DNA from: Chlorobiota bacterium
GTDB taxonomy: Bacteria > Bacteroidota > Bacteroidia > Flavobacteriales > Flavobacteriaceae
Assembly: GCA_013153655.1 (NCBI GenBank)
Contig: JAADEB010000029.1
Location: forward strand, 1 to 22,042
DNA length: 22,042 nt
Direction of reading: 5' to 3'
Positions within the stretch are counted from its first letter, which is position 1; every line of letters begins with the position of its first letter. The position numbers and the translations under genes are program-made. The notes under the pieces were generated by a model that saw only the letters and a list, made by a program, of their open reading frames with translations, ran no database searches and had not been told where the DNA came from. Positions 7,555 through 14,664 of the stretch are shown here, piece by piece.

Positions 7555-9759
7555 TCACTTTTTCACAACACGGTAAATACCTTGACGTCCGTCCATCCAT
7601 ACATGGAGCAAGTAAATACCGTTGGGCAAACCGGCAATATTGATGGAAGAACCGGTAGGATTTTGAATATTAAACAGAATTTGTCCTGTTATGTCGGATA
7701 ATTGAACACGCTCGACACTACCTTTTGCTTCCCAATGAACTAATCCGTTAGTAGGATTGGGGAAGATACGGAATTGGTCTGCGGAAAGTTGATTGGCAAC
7801 GGCCAAACTGGGCGAATAAGCACAAATTCCGATTTCTCCGGAATCATTATTTCCGTATTCCCATATACGGATATAATAGGTGGTATTGGCTGCAACATTG
7901 GTAACAATAATTTTCGAACGAACGCTTTCTCCACCGTCATCATCACAGTTCACTTCCGAAAGTGAACTACAATCGCCTGTATAAACCGCCATACCCGAAT
8001 CGGTGAAATTACTACCCGAAATAGCTTTGGTTTCGAAAATTAACGTATCCAAATCCTGAGTGGTAGTGGTATAATACCAGATATCGCCACCCTGATAATT
8101 GGCACATCCGGGATCTCCGACTCCCGAATCCGTTGCCCCTTGGTTATTGCCTACAGTAGGATTATCGCAGTTTTGTTCAATGGTAAGTTCTATGGCATCG
8201 GCACAATTATCATTTTCGGGCGGACAATAATATTGATAACTATGACTGGTGGTATAAGTGGTATCTTCATCATTTGTTACGGTTATGGTTACATTGGTAC
8301 CTTCATCATAAGGCCCGAAAGTAACCGTCGTCGTATCGGTAACTTGCTGAGAGCTGCTTCCTTGATCATCGGTAATGGTAACGGAATCGGCACCACCCAT
8401 ATCGGTAATATGCACTTGCAGATCGAATGTGGGGTTGGAAGTATCACAGTGACCAACGGGAGTAAGTTCGAATTCCGGATCGGTATAAACCATTTCTTCA
8501 AGCACAATGGTGAAATCTCCTTCACTACCGGCATCATGCCATACCTGCAAGATATATGTTTGGCCGGGCGTTAAATCCGTCATAATTTTTTCGGTCGAAC
8601 GGCCGAAGCATTCCAATTCGTTACCGTTACAACCGTCGTAAACCGCCGCTTCGACGGTACTTCCTCTATCTCCTCCGGTAATAATTTTCAATCTTCCGCT
8701 ATTGGGGGCGACAAATGAATAGAATACATCCAAGTTGGTACCATAAGAATCACAAGATGTGTGTCCCATGTCGCTTTGAGTGGCATGGCTGGTAGTGGCG
8801 TCGATTTCATGCCCTGCGCTGCTATCGGCCGGATAAACGGTCAAAGCAATGGCATCGGCACATTCGTCGTTAGGCGGCGGACAGTAGTATTGTACCGTTT
8901 GGGAAGTGGTATAAGTACTGTCATCATTGTTAACAGCCGTTATAGTAACTTGCGTACCGTCCGCATAAGGTCCGAAGGTAACATCCACGGTGTCGGCAAC
9001 TTGTTGGGAAGGGCTTCCTTGATCATCGGACAGGGTTAGGGATGAAGCTCCACCCAAATCACCCACATGAGCGGTTACAAAGAATTGGGAATTTGCACAA
9101 TCGGGGTCAATACTTAATTCGATATAAGGATTGTACTGTGCCGGAGGCGTCCAATGAATACAGGTAACACTACTATCGATAGCCGTATTGTACGAATATT
9201 GATATACACCTCCGGAAGCCTTAATACCTATGGTTGCAGATGCTCCGTAATCCAAACTACTGTCATTAAAAACAATATCCTGATATCGAAATTCCACTTC
9301 ATTGGTTCCTTCATACAAAATCAATTCAAATGTGGCATTATCGATATTATTATAGTGTGGACGTTGATACCATTCGATAACAACGTAACGGTTCGGAGCA
9401 CTTCCTTTTACTTCCCAATATACATCTCCGGCATTATCATCAATATCATCCCAAAAAGGATAAAAACCAACAAGCACATTATCATCGTCCAAGGATCTAT
9501 TAGAGTATGACAAATCTCCATCACTAATTCCAAAAAGCACACCGCCATTATTACCTATCAATAAATCTCGGGATGTTTGACCCGTTAATGTAAAATCAAA
9601 AGGCAGAGTAATGGCTGCTTCTCCGTCATCGGACAAACCTAAGGCGGTTCCCGTTGAACTGATGTCCTCGAAAGCCGAGGTGCATGAGTCGTTAAAGTCT
9701 TGGGCCTGTGATGACCACAAAACCGTTAACAACAGGAATAAAAAAGTAATTTTTCTCAT
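7555..9759 (-). CDS. T9SS-exported multi-domain protein with duplicated module
   Basis: A 734-residue protein with signal peptide MRKITFLFLLLTVLWSSQAQ. Residues ~25-205 form a beta-rich domain (LPFDFTLTG, LLIGNNGGVLFG, FYPFWDDIDDNAGDVYWEV). An ~100-residue module then occurs twice, at about 210-310 and 427-530: each copy has a GDLGGA/TDMGGA turn, DDQGS-SQQV, VTFGPY-x2-GT-VTIT, YTTS, and ends QYYCPP-x-ND-x-CADAI. Between and after the copies come beta-sandwich segments resembling pre-peptidase C-terminal domains (FYSFVAPNSGRLKI; IWYYTTTTQDLDTLIFET). The last ~75 residues are a type A T9SS sorting domain: FRIFPNPTNGLVHWE, LSDITGQIL, LPNGIYLLHV, ending VVKK. No catalytic residues are recognised, so an adhesin or surface-binding role is plausible but unproven. 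A clear promoter and terminator mark it as monocistronic. Confidence 0.88.
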   Translation of the reverse strand: MRKITFLFLLLTVLWSSQAQDFNDSCTSAFEDISSTGTALGLSDDGEAAITLPFDFTLTGQTSRDLLIGNNGGVLFGISDGDLSYSNRSLDDDNVLVGFYPFWDDIDDNAGDVYWEVKGSAPNRYVVIEWYQRPHYNNIDNATFELILYEGTNEVEFRYQDIVFNDSSLDYGASATIGIKASGGVYQYSYNTAIDSSVTCIHWTPPAQYNPYIELSIDPDCANSQFFVTAHVGDLGGASSLTLSDDQGSPSQQVADTVDVTFGPYADGTQVTITAVNNDDSTYTTSQTVQYYCPPPNDECADAIALTVYPADSSAGHEIDATTSHATQSDMGHTSCDSYGTNLDVFYSFVAPNSGRLKIITGGDRGSTVEAAVYDGCNGNELECFGRSTEKIMTDLTPGQTYILQVWHDAGSEGDFTIVLEEMVYTDPEFELTPVGHCDTSNPTFDLQVHITDMGGADSVTITDDQGSSSQQVTDTTTVTFGPYDEGTNVTITVTNDEDTTYTTSHSYQYYCPPENDNCADAIELTIEQNCDNPTVGNNQGATDSGVGDPGCANYQGGDIWYYTTTTQDLDTLIFETKAISGSNFTDSGMAVYTGDCSSLSEVNCDDDGGESVRSKIIVTNVAANTTYYIRIWEYGNNDSGEIGICAYSPSLAVANQLSADQFRIFPNPTNGLVHWEAKGSVERVQLSDITGQILFNIQNPTGSSINIAGLPNGIYLLHVWMDGRQGIYRVVKK
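8200..9130 (-). repeat. Internal duplication within the T9SS cargo gene
   Basis: Two diverged DNA copies, about 8210-8480 and 8870-9130, encode the duplicated module described for the gene at 7555-9759. Stretches such as CTTCCTTGATCATCGG occur in both copies at matching places (near 8358 and 9014). The copies have drifted at many third positions, so the duplication is not recent. Confidence 0.8.
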
Positions 9760-9787
9760 AATACAATTGTTTTAGGGTTTACCAAAG

Positions 9788-9817
9788 CAAATATATTAAA
9801 AATTTTAAACATACAAA
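9788..9817 (-). promoter_or_regulatory. Promoter of the 734-aa T9SS cargo gene
   Basis: On the minus strand TTTG at 9817-9814 and TATATTTG at 9795-9788 are separated by 18 bp, the same arrangement as the tRNA-Ala promoter. Transcription should begin near 9782, leaving a leader of about 23 nt before the ATG at 9759. Confidence 0.8.
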
Positions 9818-10214
9818 CATGTCCCAAACTTAGAATATTTTTAAAACAGGAGATGCTTTGGTTATCATATTTTCAATCATCTTCTTATTTTTGTATCATT
9901 ATTTTGAATCGTTATCCTTAACAACATGCTTACCACCAAAGAATTACTTAAAATATTATTATTTTTTATTATTTCTAAAAAACTTACGGTAGTTCGAAAA
10001 AATTTTTCACTACCTTTCATGAAAACTAAACATCAATTTTTTATGAAATTAGGCGCTTAAATTATACATAGAAAAAATTATCATGTAAAAATACATATGA
10101 AAAAAATGGTTCTTCCGCAAATCAAAAGCTTTTTTAAGGGATAAATTTCATTTTTAATGTAATTGCATGCATTTATACTTTGATTATGAATCGATATTTT
10201 GATAAATTCGCTTC
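9818..10214. other. AT-rich leader region upstream of ktrB
   Basis: A gene-free, very AT-rich region. TATTTTTG at 9886-9893 matches the -7 consensus on the plus strand, but the nearest TTTG (9857-9860) is 25 bp away, so it is a weak promoter candidate. If it is used, the ktrB leader would be over 300 nt. GGTAGT at 9988-9993 and ACTACC at 10009-10014 form a hairpin extended by a GAAAAA/TTTTTC helix. A 15-codon frame at 10097-10144 is probably chance. No known riboswitch is recognised. Confidence 0.4.
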
Positions 10215-11507
10215 GTGGTATCTGATAAAAAAATAAAACTTCGATTAAACTCATGGCAATACTTGGTTTTGTCATTCCTTTTCCTCATCCTTTTCGGTAC
10301 GGCTCTGCTCCGGATGCCTTGGGTAAATCATTCGGACGGTCTGACCTGGACGGATGCGCTTTTTACTTCCACTTCCGCCGTGTGTGTTACCGGGCTTACC
10401 GTGGTACCCACCTCGGGATTTAATCTTTGGGGGCAATTGAGCATTTTGTTGCTTATCCAACTGGGAGCTTTGGGTATCATGACACTCACCTCCTCTTTTT
10501 TGCTCGCCGTAAAAGGAAAACTTAGCTTGCGCCACCGCATGAGCTTCTCTCATTTATCGGAAAACATTAACCTGAATGATGCCACATTCGTTCTGAAAAG
10601 CATTTTGAAAATCACGCTTATTTCGGAAACGGCCGGATTTCTCCTCCTGACATTAGGCTTCCACCGTCAGGGACTGGCTTGGCGGGATGCTCTTTATCAA
10701 GGTCTGTTCCATTCGATTTCGGCCTTTTGCAATGCCGGTTTCTCACCCTACGACCAAAGCCTTACCGGAACCCACTGGTTGGTAAAACTGACCACAACCT
10801 TGTTAATTATCACCGGCGGAATCGGTTATTTCGTTATTGTGGACCTGCTTCATAGGCGCCGAAAGCGAGGGGTGAGCATACACACGCGTGTGGTATTAAC
10901 CGTAACGGCCGTTTTGATTATAGGCGGTATGATACTGATTTATTTTTTCGAAAAAGGAGAAACGGGATGGCTGGATGCTTTTTTCCAATCCGTCACCACC
11001 CGAACGGCCGGTTTCAACACCGTGGACCTGACCGCCTTGCATGATACCACCATTTTCCTCTTTCTCATCCTGATGTTTATCGGTGCCTCGCCGGGTTCCA
11101 CAGGAGGCGGTATCAAGACCACCACCTTTTTTATCATGATTTACGCCATCATCTCGGTACTCAAAGGCAAACAAACCGTGGTTTACCGCCATCGCAGCAT
11201 TTCGTCGCGAACCATCCTCAAAGCTTTTGCCACGGCCATCAGTTATTTTATCGTACTTTCGGCCGGCACTTTGCTTTTGATGGATATGGAAGGGGCACCC
11301 TTAAAGGAAAGTTTGTTCGAAGCCGTATCGGCCATGGGAACGGTGGGATTGAGTTTGGGTTTGACCCCTATGTTGGGAACAGCCGGCAAATGGATCATTA
11401 TTATTTTAATGTTTATCGGCCGTTTGGGACCGGCATCCTTTGCCCTGGCAACTTCCGTAAAACGAAAAGAAATTAAGATACATTATCCCGAAGCTGAAAT
11501 TTATTGA
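10215..11507 (+). CDS. ktrB: KtrB/TrkH-family potassium uptake channel subunit
   Basis: A 430-residue inner-membrane protein with four repeated membrane-pore-membrane units, the TrkH/KtrB fold. All four selectivity-filter loops are visible with their central glycines: AVCVTGL around residues 55-61, FCNAGFSP around 171-178, TTRTAGFN around 261-268, and MGTVGLSLG around 373-381. The short length and the partner gene fit KtrB better than the longer TrkH. It conducts K+ (often Na+-dependent in Ktr systems) and is gated by the nucleotide-binding KtrA ring. The start is a GTG: an in-frame stop at 10203-10205 rules out anything much earlier, and the next ATG would remove the first helix. No Shine-Dalgarno sequence is seen. 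The downstream ktrA ATG follows its stop by 2 nt. Confidence 0.93.
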   Translation: MVSDKKIKLRLNSWQYLVLSFLFLILFGTALLRMPWVNHSDGLTWTDALFTSTSAVCVTGLTVVPTSGFNLWGQLSILLLIQLGALGIMTLTSSFLLAVKGKLSLRHRMSFSHLSENINLNDATFVLKSILKITLISETAGFLLLTLGFHRQGLAWRDALYQGLFHSISAFCNAGFSPYDQSLTGTHWLVKLTTTLLIITGGIGYFVIVDLLHRRRKRGVSIHTRVVLTVTAVLIIGGMILIYFFEKGETGWLDAFFQSVTTRTAGFNTVDLTALHDTTIFLFLILMFIGASPGSTGGGIKTTTFFIMIYAIISVLKGKQTVVYRHRSISSRTILKAFATAISYFIVLSAGTLLLMDMEGAPLKESLFEAVSAMGTVGLSLGLTPMLGTAGKWIIIILMFIGRLGPASFALATSVKRKEIKIHYPEAEIY

Positions 11508-11509
11508 TT

Positions 11510-12160
11510 ATGAAAAAACAAGATATTATCGTAGTGGGTTTAGGCACCTTCGGCTTTGAAGTGGCCGTAAAGCTAAACGAAATGGGGCATCATGTGATGG
11601 CAGTGGATTTGGACATGAAAAAAGTAAACGAAATCAAGGAACATGTGGAGGTGGCCCTCCAAGCCGACGTGACGGATCCGGACGTGCTGCGAAAAATTGA
11701 CATCGGCCGGTTCGACGAAATCATTCTCGGAATGAGCAGTTCACTGGAAGCCATTATCCTGGCTATCACGCACATGAAGAAAATAGGTGTGCAACATATT
11801 ACCGGAAAGGCCAACACGCGCATCCAAAAGGAAATTCTCCTCAAAATCGGCGCCGACCGCGTCATTTTGCCCGAAATAGAAAGTGCCGACCGCCTGGCCG
11901 AACAAATCACCCACCCCCATATCATGGAAAAACTTACCGTGGACAAGGAAAATATCCTAATGGAAATTAAAATCCCTTCGTCCATGACCGGAAAATCACT
12001 CCGTCAATTGGATTTGCGCAACCGTTACGGTATAAATGCTGTCATGCTTACCCGCGACGGAAAAAGCCGGATCATAGCCGATCCCGATACCGTATTTCTC
12101 GACGGCGACATGTTGTTGGTGGTAGGTGACGAGACGCAAATCAAAAAAGTGTTCGACTAA
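11510..12160 (+). CDS. ktrA: KtrA/TrkA-type RCK regulatory subunit of potassium uptake
   Basis: A 216-residue cytoplasmic protein. Residues 1-~125 form an RCK N domain: VVGLGTFG at 8-15 is the Rossmann GxGxxG, and the acidic residue ending the second strand is Asp33 (AVDLD), expected to bind the ribose of NAD(H) or ATP. Residues ~135-216 form an RCK C domain, with SSMTGKSLRQLDLRNRYGI and a final MLLVVGDE strand. The single RCK N plus RCK C layout is that of KtrA rather than the doubled E. coli TrkA. It assembles as a ring on KtrB and gates it by nucleotide; RCK C domains of some homologues bind cyclic di-AMP, which cannot be judged here. The ATG at 11510 is preferred over a TTG two codons earlier that overlaps the ktrB stop. 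Confidence 0.93.
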   Translation: MKKQDIIVVGLGTFGFEVAVKLNEMGHHVMAVDLDMKKVNEIKEHVEVALQADVTDPDVLRKIDIGRFDEIILGMSSSLEAIILAITHMKKIGVQHITGKANTRIQKEILLKIGADRVILPEIESADRLAEQITHPHIMEKLTVDKENILMEIKIPSSMTGKSLRQLDLRNRYGINAVMLTRDGKSRIIADPDTVFLDGDMLLVVGDETQIKKVFD

Positions 12161-12288
12161 TGGGGAAAACGGGATTTGATTCTTAGTCATTAAACCCGGG
12201 TAAACAGCCGGTTATTCATTTTTCGATTTTCTTGGGTTTTTCATTTCTATTGTTTTCCATATCTCCTATCCTTCTTTAATTAAATAAC

Positions 12289-12318
12289 GGATTTAGGATT
12301 TAGGATTTGGGATTTAGG
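12289..12318 (+). repeat. GGATTTR heptamer array, solo copy A
   Basis: Four head-to-tail 7-bp units, GGATTTA, GGATTTA, GGATTTG, GGATTTA, followed by GG. The same unit occurs at 18115-18149, 21505-21534 and, inverted, 21940-21967. No gene lies beside it on the inner side here. Confidence 0.85.
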
Positions 12319-12326
12319 TTTCTTTG

Positions 12327-12342
12327 TTAAACCGTTAAATCG
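12327..12342 (-). repeat. Octamer repeat, two units, inverted relative to 12485-12516
   Basis: TTAAACCG then TTAAATCG. These are the reverse complements of CGGTTTAA and CGATTTAA, units of the array at 12485-12516. The two sets could pair across about 140 bp. Confidence 0.7.
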
Positions 12343-12423
12343 ATATTTTAATTTTAACTAAATCAAATTAGTTCTTAGGTGTTAATTCATCTCTATTCAA
12401 TAAACATTATTTCAATGAAATAA

Positions 12424-12468
12424 AATGCTACCAACACGGCGTTCCTAACGGGACTAAATGGTGAGGGT
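12424..12468 (+). repeat. Possible dispersed intergenic element with small hairpin
   Basis: A segment of higher GC than its surroundings, beginning ATGCTACCAACACGG and containing GTTCC-TAAC-GGGAC, which folds into a 5-bp hairpin with one G-U pair. From memory it resembles dispersed intergenic elements with a 'cgt(t/c)cctaacggga' core found in many Bacteroidota genomes. This is unverified, and only one copy is present in the window. Confidence 0.35.
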
Positions 12469-12484
12469 TGTTTCTAAAAATTTT

Positions 12485-12516
12485 CGATTCAACGATTTAA
12501 CGATTCAACGGTTTAA
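12485..12516 (+). repeat. CGRTTYAA octamer array
   Basis: Four 8-bp units in tandem: CGATTCAA, CGATTTAA, CGATTCAA, CGGTTTAA, followed by CG. Variation is confined to purine-purine and pyrimidine-pyrimidine changes. An inverted pair of the same unit lies at 12327-12342. Confidence 0.8.
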
Positions 12517-12526
12517 CGAAAACTAT

Positions 12527-12558
12527 TCACTAAATCACTATCTCACTAAATCACTCCA
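12527..12558 (+). repeat. TCACTNNN octamer array
   Basis: Four 8-bp units: TCACTAAA, TCACTATC, TCACTAAA, TCACTCCA. The first five bases are constant. Confidence 0.75.
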
Positions 12559-12593
12559 AAAAATTCATAATTTTTAGTTTTTAGTTCTTAAAC

Positions 12594-12621
12594 GTTAGTT
12601 GTTCGTTGTTCATTATTCATT
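12594..12621 (+). repeat. GTTNRTT-like heptamer array running into a coding sequence
   Basis: Four 7-bp units, GTTAGTT, GTTCGTT, GTTCATT, ATTCATT. The last units overlap the stop codon and last two codons of the minus-strand gene ending at 12613. Confidence 0.65.
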
Positions 12622-12942
12622 GTCCAACGCAATAAACTGCTTGGCAATACCCAGAAATTTTACGGGTTTTTCATCCGGGTTTGAAGGCAATTGAAAGGTA
12701 TAAATCGAAAACAGATAGTAATTATCACGTTCGGTGAAGGTCGTACCCAAAGCACCGCCCAATTCGGCCAAGCCTTCGGCAAAAGGCTTGAATATGCCGG
12801 CCACTTCCCCTTTGTCGCGGGTTTCTTTAACAATTTCTTCTTTGATTTTGGCCGCCATGTATTCTTTGAAATCATCCTTGTCGGGATTGGTCGCAAACAA
12901 CACCGCCGCCAGGATAAGCATAATGATTCCGGTTGTTTTCAT
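12613..12942 (-). CDS. Small exported protein of unknown function (possibly DUF4359-like)
   Basis: A 109-residue protein. MKTTGIIMLILAAVLFATNP is a hydrophobic N-terminus, either a signal peptide or a membrane anchor. It is followed by an acidic/basic helix (DDFKEYMAAKIKEEIVKE), a Gly-rich stretch (AGIFKPFAEGLAELGGALG), and strands NYYLFSIYTFQL and KFLGIAKQFIAL. The ATNP motif after the hydrophobic segment, together with the size, recalls DUF4359 proteins, but this is from memory. The frame extends 12 codons upstream (to 12978), but MKTTG at 12942 gives a normal signal sequence and is preferred. It is divergent from the AmmeMemoRadiSam operon across 125 bp. A repeat array reaches its last codons. 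Confidence 0.65.
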   Translation of the reverse strand: MKTTGIIMLILAAVLFATNPDKDDFKEYMAAKIKEEIVKETRDKGEVAGIFKPFAEGLAELGGALGTTFTERDNYYLFSIYTFQLPSNPDEKPVKFLGIAKQFIALDNE

Positions 12943-13067
12943 CTGACAAAATTTGTATGTCAATTTACAAAATTTCATGGAATTGCGCCATTTTGTACTT
13001 CAAAAGCTTCATTGCATATTTTTTGTTATCTTTAAAAAATACAAGTAACCTTCTAAATCTTAACCAA

Positions 13068-13658
13068 ATGAATGCAGCTATTGACGATAAATTAAAAAAA
13101 ATTTTATTGCAAGTGGCCCGCCTGGCCATCGAAGAAGAATTTGCCGGCCGCAAACTGATCGACCGCGATGCATTGGTGGCCCGTTATCCTCAATTGGCCG
13201 AAAAACGCGCCGTATTTGTTACGCTCAACAAGGAACGAGGTGCCGGAGGCTACGAATTGCGCGGTTGTATCGGTTCCATCATTCCCGTGCGTCCGCTTAT
13301 TGACGACGTGATTCATAATGCCAAAGCCGCCGCCTTTCAAGACCCTCGTTTTCCGCCACTCACACCCGAAGAACTTCCTCATGTTCGCATTGAAATCTCC
13401 ATTCTGACCATTCCGCAAAAAGTGGAATACACCGACACGGAACATCTCAGGAGTATCATACGTCCCGGCATCGACGGCGTCATCCTGCGCCTGGGAGCGC
13501 GCCAGGCCACCTTCCTGCCGCAAGTGTGGGAACAATTACCCGATTTCGACCTGTTCTTCGCCCACCTTTGCCAAAAAGCGGGATTACCGGCCAATTGTCT
13601 GGTTTATCATCCGGAAATTTACGTCTATCAAGTAGAAAAATTCGAAGAAGATGAATAA
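13068..13658 (+). CDS. amrA: AMMECR1 domain protein (AmmeMemoRadiSam system protein A)
   Basis: A 196-residue AMMECR1-domain protein. The diagnostic LRGCIGS motif is at residues 64-70, after FVTLNKERGAGGYE, and is followed by PLIDDVIHNAKAAAFQDPRFPPL, all typical of the family. The later IEISILT strand and GIDGVIL turn are also conserved. The biochemical activity of AMMECR1 is not settled. The frame is open upstream to 12933, but the Met at 13068 (MNAAIDDKL) lies at the start of the conserved domain and the upstream residues are low-complexity, so it is preferred. Its last 8 bp overlap the radical SAM gene. In many bacteria and archaea this protein is encoded next to Memo and a radical SAM enzyme, as here. 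Confidence 0.93.
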   Translation: MNAAIDDKLKKILLQVARLAIEEEFAGRKLIDRDALVARYPQLAEKRAVFVTLNKERGAGGYELRGCIGSIIPVRPLIDDVIHNAKAAAFQDPRFPPLTPEELPHVRIEISILTIPQKVEYTDTEHLRSIIRPGIDGVILRLGARQATFLPQVWEQLPDFDLFFAHLCQKAGLPANCLVYHPEIYVYQVEKFEEDE

Positions 13659-14664
13659 TTCAGGTCATCCCGTTATCGATAAATTTTTCGACCGCTTGCC
13701 CGGTGGAAAAATCCGCTGTAAGCTTTGTAGCCATTATTGTACCCTGCGCGAAGGACAAACCGGGGTGTGCGGCGTCAACAAAAACGAAAAAGGCCGTTTG
13801 GTGAATTTGGTCTACGGCAAAATCGCCGCCATCCACGTGGACCCCATCGAAAAAAAACCGCTCTACCATTTCCTGCCAGGTTCGCGCGCTTTGAGCATCG
13901 GAACCGTGGGATGCAATATGAAATGTTCGTTCTGCCAAAACTGGCAAATATCGCAAGTTCGCAAAGTGGAACAACAGGATTACGTACCGCCCGAACAACT
14001 GGTGGCCTTGGCCCTCCGCTACGACAGCCGCAGCATCGCCTACACCTACAACGAACCCACTATTTTTTATCCCTACGCCCGCGACGTGTCCCAAGCGGGT
14101 AAGCGCTACGGCCTGCGCAACGTATTCGTCACCAACGGCATCGAAACGCCCGAAGTGATCGAAGATATGAAGGACCACATCGATGCGGCCAATGTGGACT
14201 ACAAAGCCGACGACGAAAAATATTACAAACGCGAACTCAAAGCCCCCTTTACCGTGCGCGAAACCATCGTCCACATGAAAAAAGTGGGTATGTGGGTGGA
14301 AGTAACCACCCTTATCATTCCCGGCATCAACGACGATCCGGAACACCTGAAACGTATTGCCACCTTCATTGCCGACAAAGCCGGCACCGAAACACCCTGG
14401 CATATTTCCGCCTTCCATCCCGACTACAAAATGACCGACCGCCCTCCCACTCCGCTCACCACACTGGAACAAGCGGCCGAAATCGGCAGAAAGGCCGGTC
14501 TCAAATTCATTTACATCGGCAATGTGGGTAAACGCAACATTACCTATTGTCCCAACTGTGGCGCCCCGCTCATCGAACGCGTGGGATACATCATCCTGGC
14601 CAACAGGCTGAAAGACGGAAAATGTTATCAATGCAACACCAAAATCCCCGGCATATGGAACTGA
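13651..14664 (+). CDS. amrS: AmmeMemoRadiSam system radical SAM enzyme
   Basis: A 337-residue radical SAM protein. The 4Fe-4S/SAM motif CxxxCxxC is at Cys88, Cys92 and Cys95 (GCNMKCSFCQNWQ). An N-terminal cysteine set (Cys23, Cys26, Cys30, Cys40) and a C-terminal CPNC near 300 with CYQC near 328 suggest additional metal sites, as is usual in this PflA-like subfamily. Segments such as AYTYNEPTIFYPYARDV, VTNGI and VDYKADDEKYYKREL follow the family closely. The substrate is unknown; the enzyme is presumed to act together with the AMMECR1 and Memo proteins. It overlaps amrA by 8 bp and amrB by 10 bp, so the three are almost certainly translated from one message. AGAAGAAG immediately before its ATG may serve as a ribosome binding site. 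Confidence 0.95.
   Translation: MNNSGHPVIDKFFDRLPGGKIRCKLCSHYCTLREGQTGVCGVNKNEKGRLVNLVYGKIAAIHVDPIEKKPLYHFLPGSRALSIGTVGCNMKCSFCQNWQISQVRKVEQQDYVPPEQLVALALRYDSRSIAYTYNEPTIFYPYARDVSQAGKRYGLRNVFVTNGIETPEVIEDMKDHIDAANVDYKADDEKYYKRELKAPFTVRETIVHMKKVGMWVEVTTLIIPGINDDPEHLKRIATFIADKAGTETPWHISAFHPDYKMTDRPPTPLTTLEQAAEIGRKAGLKFIYIGNVGKRNITYCPNCGAPLIERVGYIILANRLKDGKCYQCNTKIPGIWN

Larger units (their letters stand above)
12161..12612. other. Gene-free intergenic region dominated by short repeats
   Basis: No credible gene. It contains, in order: a weak bulged GC hairpin with a T-rich tail just after ktrA (about 12195-12235, a poor terminator candidate), a GGATTTR heptamer array, inverted copies of an 8-mer, a small hairpin element, an array of TCACTNNN octamers, and GTTNRTT-like heptamers that run into the end of the next gene. 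Each array is listed separately. Confidence 0.7.

Noticed and set aside
10097..10144. 15-codon leader peptide before ktrB
   Set aside because: Very short, made of A/T-rich codons expected by chance, not followed by an attenuator-like structure.
12195..12235. Terminator after ktrA
   Set aside because: The stem (AACC-C-GG with CC-GGTT) is bulged and short and the T-rich tail is interrupted; mentioned only within the intergenic entry.
12289..12621. CRISPR array
   Set aside because: The units are only 7-8 bp, tandem without spacers, and there are no cas genes in the window.
13660..14631. Long minus-strand open frame (323 codons) opposite the radical SAM gene
   Set aside because: It is a shadow of a GC-richer gene with strong codon bias; the plus-strand product has all motifs of a known family, while the antisense product is rich in Phe, Val and His without recognisable motifs.
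14547..14654. 36-residue N-terminal extension of the Memo protein
   Set aside because: It reads the radical SAM gene out of frame; the ATG at 14655 begins the conserved Memo N-terminus.
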